64,000 bases of DNA from CAYNJG01 sp965216885 (GTDB lineage: Bacteria > Planctomycetota > Planctomycetia > Pirellulales > Pirellulaceae): positions 6,696,001 to 6,760,000 of the forward strand of contig OZ244209.1 in the NCBI GenBank assembly GCA_965216885.1, in the 5' to 3' direction. The number at the start of each line of letters is the position of its first letter. The first letter of the stretch is position 1. Positions 1 to 8,752 of this stretch are shown one piece after another. The translations under genes and the position numbers were made by a program. The notes under the pieces were generated by a model. The model made no database searches, was not told the origin of the DNA, and saw nothing but the letters and a program-made list of their open reading frames with translations.

Positions 1-270
1 CTTGAACTTCAACAACAGTGGCAGTGCTGTTTCAAGGTCGATCTCCTGGGCTGACGTCTTTGCAAGCACAACGGAAGTGACCCGTCCTTCTGTCTTGGAG
101 ACGATCGCGCTCATCTTTTTCAACTGATCCGCCGCATCCTGTTCGCCGGCTGCGCCACTGCAACCAACAATCGCAGCAACAAAAGAAAGCAGCAGACCAA
201 GTGCGCACACCTTGCTGAGCGGAAGAGACTTACCGTTTGACGAATAGCTCGTGATGTCCGTGACGTTCAT
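1..270 (-). CDS. Lipoprotein of unknown function, C-terminus beyond window edge
   Basis: Reading leftwards from the ATG at 270, the frame stays open to base 1, so only the first 90 codons are visible. The protein starts with a charged and polar stretch, then a hydrophobic segment (about residues 20-36) ending in IVGC, a good lipobox. This predicts cleavage before Cys37 and attachment of lipid to the new N-terminus. The visible mature part (GAAGEQDAADQLKKMSAIV and onward, then ETALPLLLKFK) could be the start of a leucine-rich-repeat type domain, but too little is visible to assign it. The frame is too short inside the window for length comparison. Function unknown; the lipoprotein call is the supported part. 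Confidence 0.6.
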   Translation of the reverse strand, partial: MNVTDITSYSSNGKSLPLSKVCALGLLLSFVAAIVGCSGAAGEQDAADQLKKMSAIVSKTEGRVTSVVLAKTSAQEIDLETALPLLLKFK

Positions 271-500
271 TCGATACCTTCGGTTGGAGGGCGTCGTGGG
301 GCCGACGCGTGATTGAAAATCTGTTGCGTAACCAAGCATGTGGTTGAACGCGTGCAAGAACAAGAAACAGCCGACGCCGCAGCTAACGTCTCCCGACGTC
401 GAAACACCGTCGAGCGGTATCCTGTGGGTTGCCTGACCGGGGTAATTTAAATTCCCGAGATGCGTTCCGCCACCGCACCGGCTACTTTTTGTAGATCCCG
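271..500. other. Intergenic region, no gene seen
   Basis: These 230 bases lie between the start of the minus-strand lipoprotein and the stop codon of the PIN/TRAM gene, also on minus. It should hold the lipoprotein promoter, but I see no convincing -35/-10 pair. An AT-rich patch (taatttaaatt) lies near 444. No RNA gene or terminator was recognised. Confidence 0.4.
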
Positions 501-1547
501 TCAGCTCGTAGAAACTTCCGGGTTTTCGGCGAAATTGTCGAAATCCGCGGCGATCCGGCCAAAGATCATGCGACCGGCACTCGTTTGCAGCACGCTGGTG
601 ACCTCCATCCGAACCTGCTCGTTGATGTGCTTTCGGCCACCTTCCACAACGATCATCGTGCCATCCTCGAGGTAGCCAACGCCCTGCCCCTCTTCCTCGC
701 CGGCCTTGACGATTTTCACCTGCACGTCTTCGCCCGGAATGTAAACCGGCTTCAACGAATTCGCGACATCGTTCAGATTGATCACCGGCACGTTATGTAG
801 TTTGGCGATCTTGTTCAGGTTGTAGTCACCCGTAATCAGCTTTCCCTCAAGGTTGCGTGCCAGCAGTACCAACTTCATGTCGACCGACTGGCTGGCCATG
901 TCCGGGAATTCACGTTCGTAGATCGTGAAGTCAACCTCCGGGTGATTTCGCAGCCGATTCAATATATCCAGCCCGCGACGGCCGCGATCGCGTCTGAGCT
1001 TATCGCTGCTGTCGGCGATATTCTGAAGCTCCGCCAACGCGAAACGCGGCAACACCAGCCGATTATCGAGAATGCTGGTGTCCACAACGTCCGCGATGCG
1101 ACCATCAATGATCACACTGGTGTCGATGATGTAGGGCTTCAACCCTTTGACTTCGCGCGCAAACTCGACGTACGGAATGATGAATCGAAAGTCATCCTTC
1201 GTTTGCAACACGAAGCTTGTACTGGTGTAAACCACCACCAGTCCCAATATCGCCTGCACCGCGCGCAGCTCGTATTCCTTGTCTGGAAAGTACGGAGTTA
1301 ACGCCAGTCCCAAAACATAAGTCAGCAGCAACCCCATCAATAGCCCGAAGTAGATGGCCGTGATCGTGTCGATTCGCTTGATGGGAATAAAGATATCGAG
1401 CGCAATCAGCCCGATCGCCAACAGCATGATGCCACCGAACAAACGGAGCGGCTCACCCGACACACCCTGTTGACCAGGCCCGACCAACGAGGCAGCAAGG
1501 CCACCCGCCACCAGGACGAACAGAGCTCTAACAATGATCAGGGCCAT
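501..1547 (-). CDS. PIN/TRAM domain membrane protein (YacL-like)
   Basis: A 348-residue protein with four membrane segments (about 3-22, 37-55, 63-83, 96-115), then a PIN-type ribonuclease domain (about 138-265) and a C-terminal TRAM domain (about 270-340). PIN acidic residues are visible: Asp142 in IIDTSVIIDGRI, Glu173 in LAELQ, Asp223 in SVDMKL and Asp241 in ITGDYNL. This is the architecture of Bacillus YacL and homologues, which are thought to be membrane-bound RNases acting on RNA held by the TRAM OB-fold. The substrate is unknown. It starts at a clear ATG. The dGTPase gene lies 72 bases upstream in the same direction, so the two may be cotranscribed. Confidence 0.88.
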   Translation of the reverse strand: MALIIVRALFVLVAGGLAASLVGPGQQGVSGEPLRLFGGIMLLAIGLIALDIFIPIKRIDTITAIYFGLLMGLLLTYVLGLALTPYFPDKEYELRAVQAILGLVVVYTSTSFVLQTKDDFRFIIPYVEFAREVKGLKPYIIDTSVIIDGRIADVVDTSILDNRLVLPRFALAELQNIADSSDKLRRDRGRRGLDILNRLRNHPEVDFTIYEREFPDMASQSVDMKLVLLARNLEGKLITGDYNLNKIAKLHNVPVINLNDVANSLKPVYIPGEDVQVKIVKAGEEEGQGVGYLEDGTMIVVEGGRKHINEQVRMEVTSVLQTSAGRMIFGRIAADFDNFAENPEVSTS

Positions 1548-1619
1548 CGTATTTTGGGTCGGTGTTCACGGAACTTGGAATGCAACGCCTCCATCGTATC
1601 ACCGACTTCCCCGGTACGA

Positions 1620-2741
1620 CTACCCTGAGAATCGCCGATACGTGTCGAGGAATGTTTCATCCGTCATGCTGGCGATACATTCAACGACACTGACGCATAG
1701 ACCGTTTGTACGTGCTCGTAAACGAAATGTTTCAGGGAGTCTGCTTTCGTCTTCCATCAGCATGACACCCAGCTCCTTGATCTGCTGCTGAGCCTTTTCC
1801 CTGGCCGTCACCAGATTCGCATGCCGGTATAGCCGGGCGTAAAGAAACTCTTCCAGGTTTCTCTTGTGTTCCGCAATCGGTCCCGTAATATCCAGCCGAA
1901 TTCCCGCTTCACACAGATCCAGAGCCGACTTGCCCGCAAGATCCTGAAGCGTCTGTTGCGCCTCATAGATTAGATGCGCCACCTGCAGGTTGACCAATTC
2001 ATGGACCAGAGCTCGTCGCAAGACGTGCCCTTCCAAAGCGCCAAACCTCTGCGTCACACTCTGCAGGCATTTCGCCATGATGGGCAAGTCCAACAACTCG
2101 TCCAGCTGCAACCAACCCAGCTCGACCGCATCATCAACATCGTGCGCGTTGTAGGCGATACTATCAGCAAGGTCGACAACCTGGACTTCCAACAGAGGGC
2201 TCTTCGCAGCGATGGACTTGTCGATCCGACGATGCTGCCCACCGAGAACTTCGAAGGTCAGGTTCAGCCCCGCGTAGCTGGGATAGCGCTGCTCCAGCTC
2301 CTCGACCAGAGTCAGCGCAAATTGATTGTGCGAGAAGCCGCCGACGTCACGGGCGAACTCATCGAGCGCCTCTTCGCCAGCATGCCCAAACGGCGGATGC
2401 CCAATATCATGTAGCAACGCAAGCGCTTCGATCAGATCTTCATTCAATCTCAGGGTGCGGCCAATCGTGCGGGCAATGGACGCCACTTCCATCGTGTGCG
2501 TCAACCGAGTTCGGTGGTAGTCACCGCGACCGGTGAATACCTGCGTCTTGCCACTCAGCCGCCGAAACGCCGCGCTGTGCAAAACACGATCCCGATCCCG
2601 CTGGAAGGGCCCACGAAAGAGGTGTTCGATTTCGGGATGAGCTCGTCCCGCCGAGTCAACGCTGTGCATCGCCCACGACGCGAGCAACTTGGACTCGCGT
2701 TTCTGAACGGACTCAACCTGCAACAAATCTGACTCTGACAT
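1620..2741 (-). CDS. dgt: Deoxyguanosinetriphosphate triphosphohydrolase (dGTPase family)
   Basis: HD-superfamily metal phosphohydrolase of 373 residues that converts dNTPs, typically dGTP, to the deoxynucleoside and tripolyphosphate, adjusting nucleotide pools in the cytoplasm. The metal motifs are all present: His82 in RLTHTMEV, His111-Asp112 in LLHDIGHPPFGHAGE, and a later Asp in VVDLADSIAYNAHD. RDRDRVLHSAAFRRLSGKTQ is the usual N-terminal signature. The length suits the shorter dGTPase-like subgroup. I start at the ATG at 2741 (MSESDLLQ); the frame also allows a TTG two codons earlier, at 2747, which is less likely. A GGA lies about nine bases upstream of the chosen start. Confidence 0.9.
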   Translation of the reverse strand: MSESDLLQVESVQKRESKLLASWAMHSVDSAGRAHPEIEHLFRGPFQRDRDRVLHSAAFRRLSGKTQVFTGRGDYHRTRLTHTMEVASIARTIGRTLRLNEDLIEALALLHDIGHPPFGHAGEEALDEFARDVGGFSHNQFALTLVEELEQRYPSYAGLNLTFEVLGGQHRRIDKSIAAKSPLLEVQVVDLADSIAYNAHDVDDAVELGWLQLDELLDLPIMAKCLQSVTQRFGALEGHVLRRALVHELVNLQVAHLIYEAQQTLQDLAGKSALDLCEAGIRLDITGPIAEHKRNLEEFLYARLYRHANLVTAREKAQQQIKELGVMLMEDESRLPETFRLRARTNGLCVSVVECIASMTDETFLDTYRRFSG

Positions 2742-2827
2742 CACCAAATCCGACTTTCAAACTACAACGCTACCAAACACTCTGACAAACCATTCCATCG
2801 ATAACCAACACTCAACCGAAAACTTCA

Positions 2828-4594
2828 CTACCCGCCAACCAGCGGCAAGAACTTCGCGCCGGCGAGTGTTACCAGAAAACCAACGACTCCCATGATCGTC
2901 AGCGTGACGGAAAACGTCTTCAGCGTTTCCGACTCCGTCATTCCACTCATCCGCCCCACAATCCAGAAGCCACTGTCGTTCATCCAGGGAAGCGGCTTCG
3001 AGCCACACCCAATCGCCAACGCCAGATACACCGGATGGTAGGGCAACGTGATACCCGTCGCGATTGGGGCAACAATACTGACACCGGTAATCATGGCCAC
3101 CGTGGCGGATCCCTGAGCGAACCGCACAATCGCCGTCACGATGAACGCGAGGAACAGCAGAACGATACCATCCTGCGTAGACGGAAACCGCGACTGGATC
3201 GACTCCGCAACACCGCACTGCCGTAACACATGCCCGAACGCACCGCCCGCAGCAGTAATAAGGATGATGACACCTCCACTGGCGAGTGCCCGCTGTATGC
3301 CGTCAAAACGGCCCGTCTCCCCTGACCGACTGCGCTGCCACGCCAGCGTCGCGAGGGCCACAATTGCGGCAATTACCAGCGCGATGTTTTTGTCACCCAC
3401 GAAATCGATGACCGGTCGGATCGCATCCAGCCACAGCGGAGGTGTCGACTTGAAAGAATCAGCGAACGTCTTGCCCGCCAGAAACAGGACCGGCAACGCA
3501 ATGGGCAACAGCGAAACGAACACCGAGGGCGCCGCAACATCACCCGCGTTCTCCGCCGCGTCCTGCCCATCAGCCGGCGACATGCCGGACTGCTCGGACT
3601 TCTGCTCATCGGCGATTTGCTGTGCCGGGATTTCCTTGCCGTCCGCATCACGTAGTGGAATCGTCCAAACCCGATTGGCCCACAGGCAATAAAGGAAACC
3701 GGCCGAGACCGAAATCATGCCGACGATCAGCCCACCGACAATCATATGCCCCACGCTCACGCCTTCGATTTCCGAAGCCACCAGGAGCGGGCCTGGCGTG
3801 GGCGGAACCAACGAATGGGCCATCGTGGCGCCGACGACAATCGACATCACGTACAACAGGTAGTTGCCGCCCGTCTTGACGCGCATCGCTCGCGCCAACG
3901 GCATTAACAGATAGAACACCGTGTCGAAGAAGACGGGAATCCCGACAACAAATCCGCTGGCTGCAAAAGCAACCGGTGTGTTCTTTTCACCAACCAGCGA
4001 TCGCGTCGCGTCCACAATCCGCCTGGCCGCACCGCTTTCCAGCAAACAGGTTCCAATCACCGACGCCATCGCAATCAGAATTCCAATCTTGCGACACGTA
4101 TCGCCAAAGCCCGTCGCAAATCGCTGCCCCGGTCCAATCTCGACGGACTTCATCACGACCGGATAGCGGGATTCGTGAACCAGCATGTCCCCCAGGGCAA
4201 CGACAAACGAATCCGCGGGATTCTCTTCCGTTGCGTTTGCCGCGCCAGCCACGGCCGCCGCGCTGGCCACTTCGATCAACGCCGTGCTTCCCTGCACTTC
4301 CGCTCGACGCAGAAAAACTTCGCCCACCTCGCGAAAGTTACCATGCTGCCTCCTGAAAACGACACTCCGTCCGGTCACCGGCCTGCCGGACGTAACCGAC
4401 AGTTGATCGCCGTCCACGGATTCAACTTCCAGTCCGACATCGCGAATGGCCACGTTGGCCAACTGCGCTTGCGGAGTAAAAATGGCCACTATCAATCCGC
4501 CAAAGGTGAGCGCGAGAAACGGGTGCAACCGAATGAACAGCACGCTCACGATAACGACGACGATCGCGAGGAAAGAGAGCCAGAGTGGGTCCAT
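2828..4594 (-). CDS. GntP-family gluconate/sugar-acid permease with an inserted domain
   Basis: An integral membrane permease of 588 residues. GntP members import gluconate and other sugar acids by proton symport. Family landmarks include GTCLLESGAARRIVDATRSL, the VVGIPVFFDTVFYLLMPLAR segment, LVPPTPGPL, and the closing ALAIGCGSKPLPWMNDSGFW stretch. Typical members are about 440-450 residues. The excess is mainly an insertion of about 105 residues (roughly 44-150) between the second hydrophobic segment and GPGQRFATGFGD, plus a hydrophilic loop near KSEQSGMSPADGQDAAENAG. The start is MDPLWLSFL at 4594, preceded by AGGCGA; the frame is open for 72 more codons upstream, but that part is hydrophilic and overlaps the divergent control region. 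It diverges from the sugar-acid dehydratase gene, which suggests the substrate is a sugar acid. Confidence 0.87.
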   Translation of the reverse strand: MDPLWLSFLAIVVVIVSVLFIRLHPFLALTFGGLIVAIFTPQAQLANVAIRDVGLEVESVDGDQLSVTSGRPVTGRSVVFRRQHGNFREVGEVFLRRAEVQGSTALIEVASAAAVAGAANATEENPADSFVVALGDMLVHESRYPVVMKSVEIGPGQRFATGFGDTCRKIGILIAMASVIGTCLLESGAARRIVDATRSLVGEKNTPVAFAASGFVVGIPVFFDTVFYLLMPLARAMRVKTGGNYLLYVMSIVVGATMAHSLVPPTPGPLLVASEIEGVSVGHMIVGGLIVGMISVSAGFLYCLWANRVWTIPLRDADGKEIPAQQIADEQKSEQSGMSPADGQDAAENAGDVAAPSVFVSLLPIALPVLFLAGKTFADSFKSTPPLWLDAIRPVIDFVGDKNIALVIAAIVALATLAWQRSRSGETGRFDGIQRALASGGVIILITAAGGAFGHVLRQCGVAESIQSRFPSTQDGIVLLFLAFIVTAIVRFAQGSATVAMITGVSIVAPIATGITLPYHPVYLALAIGCGSKPLPWMNDSGFWIVGRMSGMTESETLKTFSVTLTIMGVVGFLVTLAGAKFLPLVGG

Positions 4595-4768
4595 CGAATT
4601 TTCGCCTGGATAATGTTGACCGTGGATGACACTCAATCCGCTGCCACGGATTTGTTGCCTTGCATCGCGGAGCATGACCTCCCTGACGAGCATCATGTTA
4701 CAATCGCCCCTCGCATTTGGCGACCGAAGAACGACTGGCCGCAACTCCAACCGCACCCGAATAGCAGT
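4595..4768. promoter_or_regulatory. Divergent control region between permease and dehydratase genes
   Basis: These 174 bases separate the start codons of the permease (minus) and dehydratase (plus) genes and must carry both promoters. A TACAAT at 4699-4704 could be a -10 element for the plus-strand operon, but no matching -35 lies at the right distance. No operator dyad was clear. Joint control of the two transcripts is inference from layout. Confidence 0.35.
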
Positions 4769-6499
4769 ATGTCCACACCCGAACGCAACCCAGAACAACT
4801 CCGCAGTCACCGTTGGTTCGGCCCCGATGACCTACGCTCCTTCGGACATCGATCCCGCCTGAAGGGCATGGGATACGACGACAAGGACTTTCGCGGCAAG
4901 CCCGTGATTGGGTTGCTGAACACGTGGAGTGACCTCAATACGTGCCATTCGCACTTTCGCGAGCGGGCCGAAGAGATCAAACGTGGCGTCTATCAGTCGG
5001 GAGGCTTTCCCGTTGAAGTGCCGGTGATGTCGCTGGGCGAAATGATGATGAAGCCCACGACCATGCTGTACCGCAACATGCTGGCCATGGAAGCCGAAGA
5101 AGTCATTCGCTGTCACCCGCTGGACGCCGTGGTACTGATGGGCGGCTGCGACAAGACGACGCCGGCTCTGATCATGGCGGCCATTTCCGCCGATGTACCG
5201 GCGATCTATTTTCCCTGCGGTCCCATGCTCACCGCGCATTGGGGAAAAGAAAAATTGGGCAGCGGCAGTGATGCCTGGAAATACTGGGCCGAACGCCAGG
5301 CCGGTAACCTCTGCGACGACGCATGGTGCCAGATCGAAAACAGCATCGCACGCTCCGCCGGACATTGCATGACGATGGGCACCGCTTCCACGATGAGCTC
5401 GATTGCCGAATCGCTGGGCATGACGCTGCCGGGCGCTTCTGCCATTCCCGCGGTCATTGCTGAACATCAACGACTGGCGGTCGCAACGGGCCGTCGAGCC
5501 GTCGACATCGCCTGGGAGGAGCTGCGGCCTTCCGACATTCTCTCTGCCGCATCCTTCGACAACGCGATCATTACCGACATGGCGATCGGCGGTTCCACGA
5601 ACGCCATCGTGCACCTCATTGCCATGGCCCGTCGCCTTGGAGTGCCGCTGACGATGGACCGCTTCGACGAAATATCCCGCACGACTTCGGTGCTGGCCAA
5701 TGTGCGACCATGTGGTGAATTTTTGATGGAGGACTTCTACAACGCTGGTGGATTACCCGCGTTGCTCTCAAGGATCACCGACAAGCTGGATCTGTCTGCT
5801 CGCACCATTAACGGCGGAACGCTGGGCGACGACATCGCCGACGCTGAAGTGATCGACGAAAACGTGATTCGCTCCGCGGACAATCCGGTTGGAGGCGCTG
5901 GTTCGACGTTCGTCCTGCGAGGCAACCTTGCTCCGGACGGTTGCGTCATCAAGCCCACCGCAGCGGAGCCGCACCTACTGAAGCATCGCGGCCGAGCCGT
6001 GGTCTTTGATGACTATCCCGATTTGAAATCCCGCATCAATGACGAATCGCTGGACATTACCAAAGACGATGTCATCGTCCTCCGTAGCGCCGGACCGCTG
6101 GGCGCGCCGGGCTTTCCCGAATGGGGAATGTTGCCGATCCCCCAGAAATTGCTGAAGCAGGGCGTGCGTGACATGGTCCGGATTTCCGACGCCCGCATGA
6201 GTGGCACCAGCTACGGCACATGCGTTTTGCATGTTTCGCCGGAATCACACATTGGCGGACCACTGGCACTGGTGCAGACGGGCGACGAAATCGAGCTGGA
6301 TGTCGAAGGTCGACGGCTGGAACTGCTGGTCAGCGACGAGGAGCTGGCGCAGCGTAAAGCAGCATGGCAGGCACCACCACCACGCTACGACCGCGGGTAC
6401 GGGCAACTGTTTGAGAAACACGTTACTCAGGCCCATGACGGCTGTGATTTCGATTTCCTTCACAAAGGAACTCGTGCTCCCGAGCCGGATATCTTCTGA
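4769..6499 (+). CDS. IlvD/Edd-family sugar-acid dehydratase, probably L-arabinonate-type
   Basis: Iron-sulfur dehydratase of 576 residues that removes water from an aldonic acid to give a 2-keto-3-deoxy acid. With the ATG at 4769 the predicted cluster cysteines fall at 59 (NTWSDLNTCH), 127 (LMGGCDKT) and 200 (SAGHCMTMG). As I recall, these are the ligand positions of the characterised L-arabinonate dehydratase of Rhizobium leguminosarum, which is of nearly equal length. The N-terminal RSHRWFGPDDLRSFGHRSRL and the late SDARMSGTSYGTCVLHVSPE (with the active-site Ser region) also fit the sugar-acid branch rather than dihydroxy-acid dehydratase IlvD. The DapA-family gene downstream would act on its product. 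The frame is open for 198 codons upstream of the chosen start, but that part is a shadow of the permease gene. Exact sugar acid uncertain. Confidence 0.88.
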   Translation: MSTPERNPEQLRSHRWFGPDDLRSFGHRSRLKGMGYDDKDFRGKPVIGLLNTWSDLNTCHSHFRERAEEIKRGVYQSGGFPVEVPVMSLGEMMMKPTTMLYRNMLAMEAEEVIRCHPLDAVVLMGGCDKTTPALIMAAISADVPAIYFPCGPMLTAHWGKEKLGSGSDAWKYWAERQAGNLCDDAWCQIENSIARSAGHCMTMGTASTMSSIAESLGMTLPGASAIPAVIAEHQRLAVATGRRAVDIAWEELRPSDILSAASFDNAIITDMAIGGSTNAIVHLIAMARRLGVPLTMDRFDEISRTTSVLANVRPCGEFLMEDFYNAGGLPALLSRITDKLDLSARTINGGTLGDDIADAEVIDENVIRSADNPVGGAGSTFVLRGNLAPDGCVIKPTAAEPHLLKHRGRAVVFDDYPDLKSRINDESLDITKDDVIVLRSAGPLGAPGFPEWGMLPIPQKLLKQGVRDMVRISDARMSGTSYGTCVLHVSPESHIGGPLALVQTGDEIELDVEGRRLELLVSDEELAQRKAAWQAPPPRYDRGYGQLFEKHVTQAHDGCDFDFLHKGTRAPEPDIF

Positions 6500-6516
6500 G
6501 CAAAGCATTTTTCGAT

Positions 6517-6545
6517 GGAATCGCCGGCGTTCGACCGGCGATTCC
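6517..6545 (+). terminator. Perfect 11-bp stem-loop behind the dehydratase gene
   Basis: GGAATCGCCGG (6517-6527) and CCGGCGATTCC (6535-6545) form a perfect 11-bp stem with a 7-base loop, starting 17 bases after the dehydratase stop codon. No T-run follows, so it is either a weak or Rho-aided terminator, or a stabiliser of the mRNA 3' end between this gene and the DapA-family gene. Confidence 0.5.
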
Positions 6546-6751
6546 AAATCCGAAGCGGCCGGCGATCGATCTGTGTTCAGAATCCTGCCACTCGATCGAC
6601 TTTCGATTCACGTCAATTTAGACGACAATGAAGTTGGGCCAATTTCGGCCCATGCGTCGCACCTTGGCGCGGCCTCCGATGTTCAACGTTCTGACACAAG
6701 AAAATCTCTCCACCTGGTTCCCGCACGCCCTACTAAAACAAAAGACGAAGC

Positions 6752-7675
6752 ATGCAAACCAAAGTCGACAAACAGATCATTTCCCAATCCGTGATCGCAG
6801 TACCTCCGCTGGCGCGGAATGCGGACCTGTCGCTGAACGTGGCCGAAAACCGCAACATGATTCAGTACCTCGAGGGCGGCGGAATCAAATCCATCCTCTA
6901 CGGCGGCAACGCGAATTTCTATCACATCCGACTCAGTGAGTACGCCGACTTGCTGACCATGCTGAAGGAAACGGTCGCGGACGACACCTGGGTGATCCCC
7001 TCGGTCGGCCCCGCATATGGCACGATGATGGATCAGGCAGACGTGATTCGCGAATTCGATTTCCCCACCGTCATGGTGTTGCCGCACCGTGAGCTCGCCA
7101 CCAGCTCGGGCATTGGTACGGCCGTACGACAATTTGTCGAAGCCGCCGGTGTGCCCGTCGTGCTCTACATCAAACACGAAGGCTGGATCGATGTGCCAAC
7201 CGTCAAACAGCTAGTCGACGACGGACTGATCTCCATGATCAAGTACGCCATCGTGCTGGAGGATCCGGCCAAAGACGACTACCTACGAGAGCTCGTTGGC
7301 CAGGTCGACCCCGAATTGATCGTCAGTGGAATTGGCGAACAGCCGGCCATCATTCACGTCCGCGACTTTGGATTGGCGAGCTTCACTTCAGGATGCGTCT
7401 GTGTCGCACCGGCCATGTCGATGCGAATGCTGCAGGCCCTCCAGGCGAAAGACGACGTCGACGCGGACAACCTGCGACAGAAGTTCGAACCGCTGGAAGA
7501 CCTGCGAAACTCGATTCATCCGATTCGCGTTCTGCATGACGCGGTTCGACTCGCAGAAATCGCCGACACCGGTCCAATCCTGCCCCTGCTTTCCAGCACG
7601 ACCACGGATGAGCAACACGCCATCAAGCAGGCGGCGGTCGTGTTGCGTCAAACCGAACTCAGCACGATGGTCTAG
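6752..7675 (+). CDS. Dihydrodipicolinate synthase (DapA)-family lyase/dehydratase
   Basis: A (beta/alpha)8-barrel class I lyase of 307 residues. Members form a Schiff base between a lysine and a 2-keto acid. The candidate Schiff-base lysine is Lys164 in SMIKYAIVLED and the proton-relay tyrosine is Tyr139 in VVLYIKHEG; the pyruvate-binding loop corresponds to LYGGNANFY (49-57). It lies 252 bases behind the sugar-acid dehydratase, so a plausible role is processing the 2-keto-3-deoxy sugar acid, either by aldol cleavage or by dehydration towards 2-oxoglutarate semialdehyde. A lysine-biosynthetic role is less likely from context. No strong ribosome-binding site is visible (the ATG follows acgaagc). 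Confidence 0.85.
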   Translation: MQTKVDKQIISQSVIAVPPLARNADLSLNVAENRNMIQYLEGGGIKSILYGGNANFYHIRLSEYADLLTMLKETVADDTWVIPSVGPAYGTMMDQADVIREFDFPTVMVLPHRELATSSGIGTAVRQFVEAAGVPVVLYIKHEGWIDVPTVKQLVDDGLISMIKYAIVLEDPAKDDYLRELVGQVDPELIVSGIGEQPAIIHVRDFGLASFTSGCVCVAPAMSMRMLQALQAKDDVDADNLRQKFEPLEDLRNSIHPIRVLHDAVRLAEIADTGPILPLLSSTTTDEQHAIKQAAVVLRQTELSTMV

Positions 7676-7678
7676 GCG

Positions 7679-8752
7679 ATGTCAAAACAAAACGCCACAA
7701 GCGAAGCTCCCACGCGAGGTAGCGGCAACCGGCTGTTCCTTGGATCGTTGGCTCTGATCGGAGTAGTCGTCGTTGGCTACCTGTTTGTCGCCCAACCATC
7801 CAACGGCCAGGGTCGGTTGTTCCGCAAATCGAAAAAGAGCACTCTGACGCTCGAGCAGATTCCGTTCGACGGCCAGGCGGCACTGGAGTGGGTGAAGAAG
7901 GTCTGTGCCCTCGGCCCTAGGGTCAGCGGTTCAGAGGGCATGAAGCAGCAGCAGAAAATGCTGATTGCCCACTTCGAAGAACTGGGCGGCAAAGTCGAAC
8001 TTCAGACGTTTTCGGTGCGTCATCCGCTGGATGGTTCTCCCGTACCGATGACGAACATCGTTGTTCGTTGGCACCCGGACCGCAAAGAACGAATCCTGCT
8101 GTGCGCCCACTATGACACGCGTCCGTTTCCGGATCGTGACCCGGTTGATCCCAAAGGAGTATTCCTTGGTGCGAACGACGGCGGCAGCGGCGTTGGCGTG
8201 CTGGCCGAACTGGGCCGCCATATGCCCAATTTCGAGTCAAAAAAACTGGGTGTCGACTTCGTGCTATTCGATGGCGAAGAGCTGGTCTATGACGTCAATG
8301 GCCAAAGCACGGGACAGTATTTCCTCGGATCGCTATGGTTCGCAAAGACCTACGCCGGCGAGCAGAAACGCGCCTACAAGTATCGCGCGGCGGTGTTGCT
8401 CGACATGGTCGGCGATCAGTTTCTGGATCTCTACCAGGAACGCAATGGCGCAATTCACTGGCGGGATTCACGGTGGATCGTGAAGACGATCTGGGACAAG
8501 GCAAGTGACCTGGGCGTGGTGGAGTTCATCGATCGGCCGTGGAATACGGAGATCCTTGATGACCACATCATGCTTCACAAGTACGGCAAGATTCCGGCCT
8601 GTGACATCATTGATTTCAAGTATCGCAGCCGCGATGGACGCACGGACTATTGGCACACGCGCGGCGATACGCCCGACAAGTGCTCGGCCCTTTCGCTGGC
8701 GAAGGTGGGCTGGGTATTACACGAATGGCTCAAGGATCAGGGCAAGCGCTAG
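7679..8752 (+). CDS. Membrane-anchored M28-family peptidase / glutaminyl cyclase-like protein
   Basis: A 357-residue protein with one N-terminal membrane segment (about 19-38) and an extracytoplasmic zinc-peptidase fold. Expected zinc ligands are visible: His144 and Asp146 in CAHYDTRPF, Asp167 in GANDGGSG, Glu200-Glu201 in FDGEELV, Asp242 in LLDMVGD, and the late WHTRGDTPDKC. The RPF-D-D and YWHT-DTPDK pattern resembles glutaminyl-peptide cyclotransferases, which cyclise N-terminal glutamine; an aminopeptidase activity is the alternative. The start is three bases after the stop of the DapA-family gene, so they share a transcript, though a metabolic link is not obvious. Confidence 0.84.
   Translation: MSKQNATSEAPTRGSGNRLFLGSLALIGVVVVGYLFVAQPSNGQGRLFRKSKKSTLTLEQIPFDGQAALEWVKKVCALGPRVSGSEGMKQQQKMLIAHFEELGGKVELQTFSVRHPLDGSPVPMTNIVVRWHPDRKERILLCAHYDTRPFPDRDPVDPKGVFLGANDGGSGVGVLAELGRHMPNFESKKLGVDFVLFDGEELVYDVNGQSTGQYFLGSLWFAKTYAGEQKRAYKYRAAVLLDMVGDQFLDLYQERNGAIHWRDSRWIVKTIWDKASDLGVVEFIDRPWNTEILDDHIMLHKYGKIPACDIIDFKYRSRDGRTDYWHTRGDTPDKCSALSLAKVGWVLHEWLKDQGKR

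Noticed and set aside
4175..4768. 198-codon N-terminal extension of the dehydratase frame
   Set aside because: It overlaps the permease gene on the other strand and adds no recognisable sequence; the ATG at 4769 places the iron-sulfur cysteines where the family has them.
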